A DNA stretch of 64,000 bases from Liopterus haemorrhoidalis (GCA_963971575.1 OZ020622.1:16556879-16620878), one strand, 5' to 3'. Positions 43,531 to 57,011 are shown, numbered from the stretch's first letter. Numbers and translations are program-made. Notes: generated by a model from the letters alone, not told the origin.

Positions 43531-44046
43531 AATAATTAATTCAATAATTCCGCTTCAAAAAATCGATAATTTTCGTCTTTTAAAAAATTACTTCTTCCTT
43601 TATCTTTCAAGAGCTTTCATTGGATAAATCAATAGTGAATAAAAAAAATCGAAGAAATTCCGCGAATACTTTATGCAAATTTCTAGTTCGAACCGTTTGG
43701 CCACAGTTTCTACAGAAAAAAAAGAAACTAATGAACAATTGTTATGCCTATGGAATCCTAAAAATATATGGAAAGATCACGTGGTTACGTAGATATTACA
43801 GACCTGCTGTTCAAAATAGTAGTAGGTAGGTGTTTATGTCCTTTAATAGTCTACAGAAGTTAAGCTACTGGAATTATCGTATATCATCGAATTATTTTAA
43901 ACAGAGTATAAAATAAAATAAGCCGATTAAGTACGACAATAAAAATACAAGAATCAAGTTCATATTTCCATTATTGGGGACTAAAATTGCAATTTAATTT
44001 TTGTTTAGACATTTAAGGTAGTAATTCGTCCTTTTATTGTGTCTGG
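43531..44046. other. Intron sequence 3' of the bHLH exon
   Basis: No coding block of the next ss exon was recognised. The plus frame at 43620 has no known motif. The next (PAS) exon presumably lies beyond the window start or was missed. Confidence 0.4.
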
Positions 44047-44052
44047 ACTTAC

Positions 44053-44243
44053 CTTGGAAGTAGCTCTTTGTGCGTAGGTATGAAACGGAGAGTCTCAGTA
44101 TGGAGAGCCGGTCCAGCTTGGATAGTATGTTCTGCTCGAAGGGTAGCAAGCTGGCCAGCGTATCCAGTTCCGCATTCAGCCGCTCCCGGTGACGTTTACT
44201 AGGGTTACTTTTCGTAACGCCATCCTTCGGTGCCGGCTTCAAA
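44053..44243 (-). CDS. ss: Aryl hydrocarbon receptor / spineless, bHLH exon
   Basis: A 191 bp internal exon on the minus strand. It is preceded by TTTGTTTCAG (acceptor, AG at 44244-44245) and followed by GTAAGT (44047-44052). One base completes the incoming codon, 63 codons follow, and one base is carried over. It encodes [20 protein letters not shown] (basic region and start of helix 1), then [20 protein letters not shown] and [18 protein letters not shown] (loop and helix 2). This is the DNA-binding domain of insect AhR/spineless, a bHLH-PAS transcription factor that partners ARNT/tango and binds xenobiotic-response-type sites in the nucleus. The insect [18 protein letters not shown] loop favours ss over vertebrate AhR. 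The basic residues are intact, with no stops, so it looks functional. The N-terminal exon and the PAS exons are not seen in this window. Confidence 0.95.
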
Positions 44244-44362
44244 CTGAAACAAATTAAAACAAATTAGAAATACACAAAATTAAAATGTCGAAAATTATTG
44301 ATTGCAAAATAAAACAAGTGACATTTCATTGTTTAAAATGGATTATTGTGGCTCACGGTCTT
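44244..44362. other. Intron sequence 5' of the bHLH exon
   Basis: The pyrimidine-rich acceptor region adjoins the exon. Upstream exon 1 of ss (short, basic N terminus) was not found in the remaining 20 kb. Confidence 0.5.
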
Positions 44363-44654
44363 GAGTACCCCCCCCCCCGGGCTCCAAAAACACCTAGTTT
44401 TTGTCAAAATACAAGTGACGTACCCTCTCCCCCAAGAGCTCCAAAAAGAGCTCATTAGGATCATTACTTATATTTTAGAAGTCAGGACCTTTTTTTCATG
44501 TCATATATCTTTTTTTTAGATTAACACTTACATTTTGAAAAATAAAGTGTATTTGAGTAGCACTTATTTCGGTATAATTTCCCAATTCATGCCCTTTAAA
44601 ACAGTTTTGTCTTCTGAGGCCCCTCCCCCAAGAAAAATCCTGGGTACGCGCCTG
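44363..44654. mobile_element. hAT-like MITE G, copy 2
   Basis: The right end CCTGGGTACGCGCCTG, with CCCCTCCCCCAAGAAAAATC before it, matches the decayed end of 29015-29220 through TTTTGTCTTCTGAGG. The interior at 44455-44535 has diverged 40 bp units (AGAAGTCAGGACCTTTTTTT). The left end is near the poly-C run (44368-44380), but TIR and duplication are not clear. Lies in the ss intron. Confidence 0.55.
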
Positions 44655-44866
44655 TATATAACACTTGCAAGCAGGTACAGGAACTTTAAATCTAAGCCAG
44701 ACCTTTTTTTAAATGAAGAAATTTTAGTATAACATCAACAGGAGCCGACAACAGGCACTTATGGCGCCGATAAATCGTGACTGGAAACAATCCGGATAAA
44801 AAATTGTATTCATATACATTTATGTATTTATAATAAATAAATTGAATTGAATTGAATTGAATCTTT

Positions 44867-44940
44867 CTACGTGTTCATCGTCGCGTTCCCATCGTCGCGT
44901 CCGCATCGTCCCGTCCGCATCGTCACGTTCGCATTTCCGC
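44867..44940. repeat. Minisatellite, 16 bp unit
   Basis: About four units of CATCGTCGCGTCCG with variations, preceded at 44830-44860 by (GAATT)n. G+C-rich island. Confidence 0.8.
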
Positions 44941-44997
44941 TTCTGGTCATTAGAAGGTAGTCATATCAAACACCTGTATGGTAGGATACAAACTTAA

Positions 44998-45758
44998 GGC
45001 GGCGCACAACCCTATAGTCCTCAATAGTTTCTTATACAAAACTAATAATCGGAAGTAAAATTAATAACAATCTATATATCAAAACTTGCAGCGAATTTTT
45101 ATCTATCTAATAGGATATTTTTAATTGTAGAAAAAACTGTTAGGTAGTTGTAAATAAGCAAATTGCATTATAGACGCCATCTTGTAAACCAATCGACGCA
45201 TATTGGCGTACGATGCGGCAAATTGTACCTAAAGCTTCATTCTACAAATATGATTCTAGCTATTTTATTGTATTGTGAAAATTACTTATAGTTATTGTAC
45301 TTGGTAATCTATTTTTGCCGCTCTCTTGAATCTGCGGCGGTTTTCAAAATTGGTGTTACGGGTAAAAATGATTTATTTTTCGTGAAGAATACGTGTACCA
45401 AGTGGCATTTTATTATCTTTAAGTATAATATTTTTCGACGAAGGCTCTAAACTATAAGTAATCAAGGCGAAAAAAAATTGACGTATAATTTGAACATTTC
45501 TACACAAAAATATATAAATATAAAAGTTATTCGAAACCCAGAAATAGATTTAAAAAATTACAGAACAATATCGCTGATGTCTATTTTTTAAGTTATTGAG
45601 CGATAATATTTTTACTATAAATGTTTCTACAATTAAAACTATCATATTAGATAGATACAAATTCGGTGCAAAATTTGATGTATAGGTTGATACTAATTTT
45701 ATTTTAGATTGTTAGTTTTGTATAAGAAACTAGGAACCTCCGGGGGTTATACGCAGCC
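44998..45758. mobile_element. Long-TIR foldback element S
   Basis: Arms of about 150 bp: left from 44998 (GGCGGCGCACAACCC), right inverted from 45758 (GGCTGCGTATAACCC). Both continue through TAGTTTCTTATACAAAACTA and TTTTAATTGTAGAAA. TTAA flanks both ends (44994-44997, 45759-45762). The centre holds family R sequence (45160-45480). Confidence 0.82.
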
Positions 45759-45762
45759 TTAA

Positions 45763-46249
45763 GAAATATATATGTTGCTATGCTTCTTTCTGCAGTGTCT
45801 GTCTTGGTTACAGTACAGCAGTGTTTTGAGGATTGTCATTTCCGGAGAGACTTCTGCATAATCCTGTATAGGTTTATGCGTACGACACCTTCAGGTATAA
45901 AAGCCTGATTTATAATAAATACATAACATATCCATAGCATAAAGATCACAATAATCTCTTTGTTCTATTTATTACAAACAGATGTTGAAAGCAATAAAAC
46001 CTTTTGTAATTTCCTATGGATATACCCATGAGTTATGTAATGTATCTATTATAAACCAGTATATACAAAGTGGTGAATTGACCTGGCGGCCATAGCGATT
46101 TAACATGTAAAATAATAAATATGCTATTCCCTACTTACCTAATTATTTTAGAGAAAAAGTGCAAGAGATAAAATTTATTTAGAATTTAAAAGTCTACTTG
46201 TCAGGTAAGTAAATTATCTTCCAACTACTTCCGTGGAAATTTAATAATT
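45763..46249. other. No gene; family R fragment at about 46072-46120
   Basis: GGCCATAGCGATTTAACATG and TAAAATAATAAATA match 51310-51350. Otherwise featureless. Confidence 0.45.
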
Positions 46250-46640
46250 CAACCTGTCAGTTGCTTTAGGAGTACTCATGGACAGACTGATACTCTTCCT
46301 TAGAGAATCGAACTTACTGTTTTATTTATGAAGTCTTGTACCTTAATTTAATGTGTTCTATTTCTAAACTGTGATATTCGATGGTAATTGGCCGCTTTAC
46401 AGCCTCTAACGATCATCCTGAATCTGTTCAAATTTTCAAAAAGACTTTTTATCTTATTTATTTGTGTTTGTCTGTGCAAGATTTCTTTTATTGAGTGTAC
46501 GTAATTTTATTGATTTTATTTATTTATTGTTTAATTAATTTATATTTTTAATATGTAGTGTAGTCGTTTAGATGGACTACGTTAGGCGCAAATAGTCTTT
46601 GTTGCTGTGCGCCAAAGTTTTTAACTAACTAACTAACTCA
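46250..46640 (+). mobile_element. LINE family B 3' end, copy B3
   Basis: Starts at the last codons (CAGTTGCTTTAGG, ATGGACAGACTGATACTC), then the family B 3' UTR with TTTGTGTTTGTCTGTG, TAGGCGCAAATAG and the tail (AACT)n at 46621-46637. Severely 5' truncated. Confidence 0.8.
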
Positions 46641-47406
46641 AGTCACTACCTTTTCATGATTTGAAAATTATTCTGGATATTTTATCACAAAACAATTGAT
46701 TTGGTATTTTTTTGTGCAAAACTTTCTTGTTCGTTTATAAATAGCTCGTCGGCATTTGACAAAGAAATTAAAAAAGTCTTTCCCACATAAAATAAATTAT
46801 TTAATTCTTTAAAACCATCATTTGTTTATAAATAAGCCTATTATTCAAATTAATAATAATTAATACTTTAAAATTTTTAAACTGACAAATAACTCTTTGT
46901 AAAGTAACAGACACTTTAATTTTTATAAACATATACTAAGTACATGAGAAATGATGAAACCGAGTCTTACGTTTGTGGTAAAAAAACATTGGATCATTAG
47001 GCAAGAAAAGTTACAAGAACGAATTATAAAGAAATTTGGGGCTTCGTCTGGGCGTTTTCATAGTTTCTCGGTAATAACGGGTGTTGCGTACATGTGGCCA
47101 CTCTGTCATTACCCCAGGGCCCCGAGTTTTAACACAAATTTGACTTAAATGTATTACAAGTATTATTTTATATGAAATTCCGGTTTTCTATGTCAGTTCA
47201 CTTACAAAAAAATAACCATTTTGTGGACGGGTAACAATGTTTTAAAGATGATTAAAAAGTACGGTAATTTAAAAAGACAGACGATTACAGTGGATAGAAC
47301 ACGTGATTAGGATGAAAGATAGTATAGAATAGTAAAGAACATTTCAAGACCAGAGAATGTACCTATAAAACTGGACACTGAATATGTCTATATCATACTG
47401 ATGAAC
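46641..47406. other. No recognisable gene
   Basis: A+T-rich. The ORF at 46951-47148 shows no known motif. Confidence 0.4.
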
Positions 47407-48564
<1,158 letters not shown>

Positions 48565-49548
48565 GAATACTCGAATACCCTAGACATATTGTGTGGAATA
48601 TAAACATAAAAAGTAAAAGACTTTTTAAAATCTTATTTCAAGGAACATGATGTACATTTCATCTACAATGTAGACATCTTCAGTAGTAATTAGTAACTTT
48701 TTTTTTTATTTAAAGTTTATTTATGGGTGCTTCAGCTGTTAGCTTTTAACACTCAGGTAGGAATGTTTTACAATATTTACAATCTATAGATATAGAGTAG
48801 ATACAATTAAGATTATTATAATACTTATATGCATATTAACTAGTTTCTAACTACCTTCAACTCTTCGTAAAATTTCTACTTGTTTGGTTGAGTAACAATT
48901 TGTCTTGTAGTAGCTTTTTCGTTTTTCCTCCAATTTTTTGTTTTCTTCTCCTCCATAATTTAACTCTTTCATTGCTAACCCCGTTTTCTAATACAGGTAC
49001 CACAATACGGACGCTATTGTGCTTTACAAATTCGTACGCCTCCCGCAATTAACACGTAAAGCAATATCACGTATTAACACGTATTATCACGTATTATTTT
49101 AATATATAAATTATAAGAAAAATTATTTTAATTTTTTAATTTTATAGAGAAAATAAAAGTAAAAGCTTCACAAGTCGAAGGTTCAGTTTATAATTCGAAT
49201 TTACATCCAGATGCGCCAATATTAAATAAATCTATGGTTGGAACCAAGTCCTTATCTTGCCACTTGAATTGTCCCAGAATAGGAGGACCTTTTAATTTTT
49301 TATTTGTGGGTGGATTCAGTGAGGAATCCAACATGTCAACATAAGATTTTGATTAAACTTAGCAATGTCTTCTTTATTTAAATTTATGTAATTTTCTCCA
49401 ATGTGTAACGATTATAGATTTTGCCAATCCTCCAGAACCTTATCAAAATCTTTCTCCTCACTATCACTGTTCATTACAACTGCACAGAACTATTCTTCTC
49501 GATTTTTTTTTTGCCATAATATATGACCAAATCTTAACGATGTCTTTA
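48565..49548. other. Unassigned, with a protein-like minus frame
   Basis: The minus frame 49048-48857 (MREAYEFVKHNSVRIVVPVL, SNERVKLWRRRKQKIGGKTK) ends at a stop and looks less random than most frames here. I do not recognise the family. It may be the C terminus of a transposon protein, as the following A+T-rich stretch resembles a 3' UTR. Confidence 0.35.
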
Positions 49549-49815
49549 TGATAACTAGATGCCGGAGAATGTTATGGATTATTTGCCGTAAACGTTTAAT
49601 TATTTGCCGCTTTTACTGCCTTATTGCCACTTAGCCTAACAAATTCCGCTCTTCAATCATAACTAGAGACCGGAGAATGTTAGGTCGAGTGGAAGAATTG
49701 TGATAAAGACGTTTGATTATAAGCAGCACTTTTGAATATTTTCTGATTATATTGCTTTATTACCACTTAACAAATCCTTAACAAATTCTGCTCCTTAATC
49801 ATAACTAACGGAGAG
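49549..49815. repeat. Diverged tandem duplication, about 130 bp unit
   Basis: Two-plus units each with ATAACTAGA..CCGGAGAATGTTA, then TTATTGCCACTTA/TTACCACTTA and AACAAATTC(C/T)GCTC..AATCATAACTA. Non-coding. Confidence 0.7.
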
Positions 49816-51289
49816 CTTACATTCTCTGCCTCTTATACGCTTATCTAGGTGTTGAGATCATATTATTATTTATTTAATCATAACTAAAACTTGTCAAGAC
49901 ATGCAGAGAACAATATACAATTTTATAAACCGCCCTCTTACTTAAATATGGGTGTATTTAACGATAGATTGTGAGTAACATATCAATACATGGATACATA
50001 TGATTCCAGGATTTAAATATGCCTCAAACCTTGCGTAATTATATGGCCACGTTATTTTCCCGGCTTTATCCGGTTTGCGTAATGAAAGTGTTAAATTGTA
50101 TTTCCTTAAAAAACTAACCAAAACTAACGTTTATATTTTCAAGACAGAGATTAATTCCACATATGGTCTAATATGTCTAATCTAATAATTTGACACTTTT
50201 GTGAACTAATATGGAATTGATGACGTCCTTTCCATGTTCATATAAGTTACCGTAATAAACATGTCAGCACTTATATTAAGTGTCCTTTCTAACAAATAAA
50301 TTATATTTTATCATTTAATATTTTTAAATAATTTACTCTAATTTGATGATAATATTGAATTAAGTTATGATATTTTATATCTGAAACAGTACCAAAATTA
50401 CCTCCAGATTATGCCGGATTTCAATAGATAACCACGTTGAAGTTGCCTTGTTATTTGGTTGGAGATAGTAAAGCAACAGCAAACATCGAAAATGTTCATA
50501 CGAACCAAATCACGATCAGAAAATAGATGTGTCCACCGACAGAAATTAGATGTCTGTGTATGGATATAGAGTTATTCAGTTGTGAACCTTGTTTACTAAT
50601 TATCTCTTCTATTCATAATTTCATATTGTACATGAAACTGGTGTAAAATATATGCATTTACAGCTGCAACAACTTCAAGCGTTGAAAAGAAGTAACTCTA
50701 ACAGTTATAATAAATTTTACTGTGTTAGAATTTGGTGTCAATAAAATAAGTACATATTCATGATTCTTTGCTGCCGAAACACTATTTTCACTTTCCCAAC
50801 GATGTGTTATTTCTGACACGCCCAGTAGAAAATAAAGTTCTAAAACATACTACTGGGTGGGCAAAAAGTCATTAATAACCTACAAAATGTAATTAGGGCT
50901 TAATTAATTTCAACAAATATTTCTTTTGCAAATTATTTCGCATTTCAATTCAGTTGTGAAACCTTTCTTTTTTTTTGAAATTTGTTGGGAAATAATTAAA
51001 AAGTAATTAAATGTAATTAAGTATGATAAATAGGGGAGGATTTTATTACTGTTTGAATTTCATTATTTACGAAATTTGGTAAAAAGTTGGTAACAACTAT
51101 AAAAATTGTAATATTTTAATTAGAGACAATAAAATTTTGGATACATTATTAATTTTGTAACTTTCGTTAGAAATTTCATATATTTCAAAAGTGTGAGGAC
51201 TAGGTAGTAATATTTTGAGACAAACTAGGTCTTGGAGATCGTTTTCCAATTTTTAACGCTAAATTCTTATAGGTCTTTCTCCAACTGAT
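49816..51289. other. Long stretch without recognisable gene
   Basis: A+T-rich intron or intergenic DNA, no coding blocks or repeat edges recognised. Confidence 0.4.
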
Positions 51290-52330
51290 GAATACAGGGT
51301 GGTAAATGGACCTGTCGGCCATAGCGATTTAACATGTAAAATAATAAATATTCCATTTCCAGATTCCCCAATTGTTTTGTTTCGGGCAAAATACTATCTT
51401 ATATGCAGCAAATCTTTAAATTAACTCCATTTTCGAAATCTACGACTTCTATATACCCGAAATTGATATACAACTCGACAAATTTGATGTAAATAGCAAA
51501 GGTCAATTTTAGACGTTATTTCGAAAGCGGCTTCATTTGAAACCAGGTGCTGCGGACAAACCTTAGCAAATAGATGCATTCTGTGTATGCATGGAGCCTC
51601 TTACTTAAATGTCATAATTTACAGCCGTTCCAGCCGGATATGTCAGACTTTTTATTTAATTTCGGGAAAAACCCGAATAATAACAAGTCATATGTCCTTT
51701 TTTATTTCATTTTTGTAATTTACAGGTCCAATTTGGTCGAGAGCGATATAAAAAGTGTAAAAATAATACGAAGTTGAGACTTTACACATTTCGGCCGCTA
51801 TCTTAATTTCGGCGCCCCTCAGAAAAGAATTCCGCACATATTCTTGTAGCCAAGGATATGCCCTATAGATTTAGGAAGAATTGAAACAAAATATTAATGC
51901 ATGCAGATTTGCAATGATAGAGTATATCATCATGTCTCGAATTTGGGAAAAATCAAAATTTAAAATTTTCGCTATTTTGATAACAGATTCGTAATCTACG
52001 ACATTCATTTAATAGAAAACGAGCAAACAAATTTTGTATAATATGGCTCATATTATACGAAATTTGTTTGCCATCACTTTTTTACGTCTGAGAATGAATT
52101 ATGGACGATATCTTGTAAACTAAGTGACGGAAATTCGCGTACTATACGGCAAATTGTAGCTAAAGGTCCATTCTACAAATATGTATTTAGCTATTTCGCT
52201 CTATTATAAAAATTAGTTATCGTTATTGTAATTGGCGCGCTATTTTCGTCGCCATCTTGTGCCATAGGCATTCGTGTGCCAATAGGCATTCTATTATCAT
52301 CAAGTGCAGTATCAACATAAAATATGGTGC
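51290..52330 (+). repeat. Interspersed repeat R, longest copy
   Basis: Begins ACAGGGTGGTAAATGGACC, with GGCCATAGCGATTTAACATG, and ends around CAAATTGTAGCTAAAGG and TTATCGTTATTGTAATTGG. Parts match 45160-45480 and 46072-46140. Non-coding; class unknown. Confidence 0.5.
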
Positions 52331-52954
52331 TTATACCCTTTTCACACTAGAACTTTAAGATCGGATGTTAAAGTGAATGAGTCTTTAAACGCTAATGTGA
52401 AACCGTAAAAATCCTCGTCTAAATACAAACGATGTTTAAGACAGAGATCTGCGTCTTAAACATCGTCCGCATTACCAACATAATTTCTATTATAAAAAAA
52501 TACTCTTTGAATTTGTGCTGTCAACATTTTATATTATCATAAACAAGAATACTGTATTATATTGACGTTATAAGAAGCTTATACTTATTTTTATAATAAA
52601 ATTATTTATTTTAATAATGTGTTTAATAAAATACAGAGCTACAATAATTGAGATAAAATGTATCGACTTACATGTTAATACAGGTGTAATATATTCTTTA
52701 TTGTAGTGTCTTTATTGTAGTGTCTTTATTGTAGAATGAAATGAAATATCCATAATTGTTTATAATAATTCAAAATGTGCGTCTGCGCAGACAATTCAAA
52801 ACTGGTAATTTCATGACGGTAACTTAAAGACAAAATTACTGTAGCTGATGACAGCACCAGAGATTTAAACATCAAGTGTGAAAGCATACCGATGTTAAAC
52901 ATCGGTGAACTTTAAGTTCACTCGTCTTAAAGTTCTAGTGTGAAAAGGGTATAA
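52331..52954. mobile_element. MITE with 26+ bp TIR
   Basis: TTATACCCTTTTCACACTAG followed by AACTTTAAGA at the left, exact inverse at the right (52925-52954). Further subterminal inverted blocks (GATGTTTAA/TTAAACATC). About 620 bp, no coding. Possibly PIF/Harbinger-like, since TTA and TAA border it. Confidence 0.78.
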
Positions 52955-53174
52955 CACAAGAGTTGGAATGTTATTCTAAAGCACTTATCTTCTTATGCAT
53001 TTTGCGTATCCATCACTTGTTATGGAATAACTATTCTATGCTTGTTGTCATTTGTTTTTGTAGAATTACATTAAAATATATGCAATGTTTACATTACATA
53101 AATGCAACATAACTTCCTAAAAAATACTAAAATAGTGGGCCGATGTGCAGCAAATTAAATTGAAATTAAATGTA

Positions 53175-53437
53175 CAGTGGCGCACCCAGGGGGGTGGCCC
53201 GGGGGCCCCCCTCCAAGAAGGGGGAAAATACCAATTTTTTAAATTTTTTATCACTATTTCTTAGGTAAATAATACTTATATGAATTTATAAAGAGATAAG
53301 GACCTTTTTTGTTTGGTCACCACTTGTATTTTACAAGTGAGGACCTTTTTTTTAGGTCATCACTTGTATTTCAAAAGCGAGGAAAATTTTTTTTATCTTC
53401 CGCCATCACCCATAAAAAATTCCTGGGTGCACCACTG
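53175..53437. mobile_element. hAT-type MITE with 40 bp units
   Basis: Ends CAGTGGCGCACCCAGG and, inverted, CAGTGGTGCACCCAGG. The duplication is weak (TAAATGTA against CCTATGTA). The interior (53290-53395) has two to three units like GTGAGGACCTTTTTTTTAGG, the same minisatellite family as 8066 and 38744. Confidence 0.75.
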
Positions 53438-54177
53438 CCTATGTATATAATAGTAAAATACTCTATATTGGTTTTTATTTGTGTCTTAGCTTTCAGCCGG
53501 TCCGCGAAATATTTATCCTATTTTCACAGGTCCACGGGGGCAAAAAGGTTGAAGAACACTGTTCTAGATTATATCCTTTCTCGGGCTGGCATCGTTCAAG
53601 TAAATCCTTCCAGAGTATAGCTCCGGATTTTTGTAATAAATTACAAATTTAAAATATGTAAAGTATTATTATTTTCTTATATTAAATAAATCAAATTTGA
53701 AGACATTAAAGTGACAAACTAGATGCATAGATACAATCTATCAATATACTTATCTCAAATAATATACATAATCATATGCAAATAAACTTGTAATTTATCA
53801 AGTCTACTAAAACAGCTTTTTGTCTCCGTTCGGAATCTTAATGTCGATTAATTATAATTAGACCGATATTTAAAATGAAAATCCAGACTTTTTCTTATCG
53901 TTTAGCGACAAGACAGACGGGGTAAAAAATTAATTTGCTACAAGATTATTAATTGCTAGTGGCCAGGTGTATAAAGTACTACTTAACATCAATATACTCG
54001 GTATTTGTAATGCCAATTAAATTTTACACTAATTAAAATAAGGGGAGAATTATTAATACAAATAATAAGATTTTATATTTTTTAAGATGAAGCTTGTTTG
54101 TTGCTTTCTATTTTGTTGAAATGTTAAAGTTATGTTAAGACAAGGGTTTATTAATAAATTAGATTGTCAACTAAATC
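53438..54177. other. Unassigned, with a hAT right end at about 53540-53565
   Basis: GGTTGAAGAACACTG followed by TTCTAGAT looks like a hAT right terminus. No partner left end was found. Rest featureless. Confidence 0.4.
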
Positions 54178-54480
54178 AGCGGTTCTTAACCTTTTTATAA
54201 TCGGGACCCCCAAACTAGCCTAAAATATTTTCTGGACCCCCGAAGAAAATTTCTGAAATAATATTTTAAATATTCTTATGTCGGGTTGCTAACGTAAGAG
54301 TTTTCTCTAACTCAAGTTAAAATCATTTGTTTTTGTATGCTACAACATACTTTAGCAATCGATCTTACTTTAGCAACCCAAGTTTATTGTAATTTTAAAA
54401 GGAAAAACTGGTAAATATAAAATTTTTTCTTTTAATTTCGGGACCCCCTAAGGTCTTTTCGGGATCCCCGGTTAGGTTAT
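54178..54480. mobile_element. hAT-like element, left TIR clear
   Basis: Starts CAGCGGTTCTTAACC, then CGGGACCCCC, and near the right end GGGACCCCCTAAGG and CGGGATCCCCGGTTAGG. The right TIR is decayed. Non-coding. Confidence 0.55.
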
Positions 54481-54489
54481 GTAAAGGGC

Positions 54490-54705
54490 CAATGTGTTTA
54501 TATGTCTATCTCATTAAAACAACTCACTAACTATAAGTTTAGAAAACTATCCATAATCGACAACGTCGAACGTATTAAATTTAGAGGTCTGAACGATTGC
54601 TCGTCTTAGCATATAACAAACTTGGTAGTGACAATCAACAGAGCACAAGCTATAGTCTACAGTCTATTAATTTAAGAGCTCTGAACGCAGCTTTATGTGT
54701 TAAAA
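54490..54705 (-). repeat. Interspersed repeat P, copy 2
   Basis: Inverted diverged copy of 4293-4480 (TCTCATTAAAACA, TAGTGACAATCAACAG, AGAGCTCTGAACGCAGCTT). Confidence 0.5.
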
Positions 54706-54927
54706 CTTACGTACCTAATGCGATATTCTATAGTTTTTGATCAAACAGACATTATTTATTGTTACAGCCTGTTTAGTTAGCAACAAAATATATTTATTAA
54801 TGCAGACTTGTTATATAAACATTGTATTACCTCCCGATACTTATAGTTTCCTATTATATATTTTTTCCTAACAGTTATATATTTTTTTATCGGCTTTTAA
54901 AATACAACATTAAAATCATTAAGTCCA

Positions 54928-55528
54928 ATTTTTACCGACCGCTAACATATATAAGGGAGGTATTGTGATCATACCGATTTTGACATTTCGAGATTTCGAT
55001 GGATCTTCACGAATTGAGGTCCATATATAACGTTTTGACTATTTTCAGCATGATATTTGTCGGTCTATCTGTCCGTATGTCTGTCTGTCTGTCAGTTTGT
55101 GTACACGTGCAGAGCAAACTCGGCTAAAAGGATTTTTATGAAACTTCATATTTAAGCTTTTGACATCAGTGGCACGAGTTGATCAACTTTTGGTAAAAAT
55201 CGGATAACTAGAAATGGGAGTTTACTCGTGTCGATTTTAAGATTTTTGCGAATATTTCACAACAGAGAAATATTTCGAAAAAATTTATTTGACAAAAGTT
55301 GCTATAAAAGCAATAACTAACAACTTTTATTTAAGACATATTTTGATACGAATTTTTTTTTAAATATCTATTTTTTCATACTTCAATGTAACGTTTCCAT
55401 GGTATGATAAATAATATCTCTGTTAGAAAATATTGGGCCAAGTTATTTCTACTCTGCTGCTAAAATGTATTTTATACAAGTACTTTGTGATGGCGGTCGG
55501 TCCTGTGGTGGTCACTGCTGATTTTTTT
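54928..55528 (+). mobile_element. Family C element, copy C4
   Basis: Plus orientation: TTTTTACCGACCGCTAACAT at the 5' end, a short GTCTGTCTGTCTGTCAG tract (about 55077-55094), and GGCGGTCGGTCCTGTGG at the 3' end, with a partly decayed hairpin (CTGTGGTGGTCACTG). Confidence 0.78.
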
Positions 55529-55750
55529 ATAATTGCGTCCATATGAATGTCAAATATTAATTTCTTATCAAAAATTACTCCATGATCCTTAACAGAGAAA
55601 ACGGAAGTAATATCACTATTAATGAGAATTTAAATCAGTAAAATCTCTGTTTCTTGTAAAATAGATAAAAGCACATTTTGAAATATATAAATACATATAT
55701 ATTTTTAAATTTTAGATATTTTCTCAATCTATTAAGATTAGTAAACATAT
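55529..55750. other. No recognisable gene
   Basis: Short A+T-rich interval between two elements. Confidence 0.4.
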
Positions 55751-56065
55751 TAGAAGTCTGCACGGGCCTATTTTGGACCAGCTTTACCCGGCCCATCCCG
55801 TTATGTATCCAGTCCGGCCCGGCCCGAGCCCGATAATATTAATACAATTATTGCATCTACCCGGCCCGAACCCGACAAAATTTTAAATTCGGCCCGAATA
55901 AACCTCGTTAAAAAAATATTATGATACAAAACACATTGTTAATATATATATATATATATATATATATTAACGAAGGTTTAAAAATATATCATTTAAATGT
56001 ATTATTGTTCTTATCCGGCCCGAACCCGGCCCTCGGGCCAAACCCGAGCCATATGTAGACCTCTA
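55751..56065. mobile_element. hAT MITE with CGGCCCG-rich ends
   Basis: Duplication AAACATAT at 55743-55750 and 56066-56073. TIR TAGAAGTCTGCACGGGCC against inverted TAGAGGTCTACATATGG. Inside each end are repeated GGCCCGAACCCG-type motifs. A (TA)n run is at 55941-55967. Non-coding. Confidence 0.85.
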
Positions 56066-56410
56066 AAACATATACAGTATTGTGCAATTTTTTGATATAC
56101 TTTTAAACTGTCGGCATATAAAAGGAAATTGGAGAATTTAAAGCTTTTAATATCATGAAGATATTAAATAAAAGAGGACCAACGTGTCTATCTTGTGGTA
56201 CTCCAGAGGTGATATTTTTTATTTGAGATTTGCCACCATTTACAACAACATCCTGCGTTCTATCAGTTAAATATGATCGTAGCCACGGAAGCATATTATC
56301 GCATACTCCAATTTAACTTAATTTCATCAATAATATTTCACGGTCAATAATGTCAAATACCATACTGCGATGTTTTCTAATTGCCTTCACGGAATGAAAA
56401 TCTGAAAAAA
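56066..56410 (-). pseudogene. LINE reverse transcriptase fragment
   Basis: Minus strand: VFDIIDREILL (RT motif, about 56370), then CDNMLPWLRSYLTDRTQDVV, ITSGVPQDRHVGPLLFNIF, and, after a shift, LLYADSLKVYQKI, where the catalytic box reads YADS instead of YADD. Cut at 56066 by the hAT MITE. Dead. Confidence 0.75.
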
Positions 56411-57011
56411 GTGTTTTTAATTTTATCAGCATAAAATAATAAGAAAGTCACGTTGTAGTAATGGATTCATACGTCATAGTCAGTATTTACCAAGGGAATA
56501 TATGATTTAGCTGTCAGTCACAATTGCACACGGGGCCTTACTCATTTTCATAACGACTTGATAATCTCAGCCTAGTGTAATTAGTATTTATCAAATTTAA
56601 TTAAAGAACCGTATGTGTATTTGCAAACGTAACATGAATTTTACATAAGGTATTCTTGAATATTACTATGTACACGTAATTGTACGTCTTGAGGTTTTTT
56701 AATTAGGTCGACTAACTGCATTTGGTGTAAATTATGCATTTTTGGTGAATTGTAACAATATTAATTATATGTAGGTTTATTTAAATTTAGGTGTGGTTTA
56801 TTGCACGCTTCACTGACGGTGTAAATTTGCGGTAAGGTATAAGTTATAATTAAGAAAATTTTCGACTACGTTCACACTGCAACAGAATTATTTCCTGGTC
56901 ATGAAAAGTTAACACAAGCTAATATTAAAGAAAACCTTACAAATACAAAAAATCATTTGTTCAAAGAACTCTTTTTCGATTTAATGTTCGGCTTTGAATA
57001 CAACTGTTTCT
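56411..57011. other. No recognisable gene
   Basis: A+T-rich, no repeat edge recognised. Confidence 0.4.
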
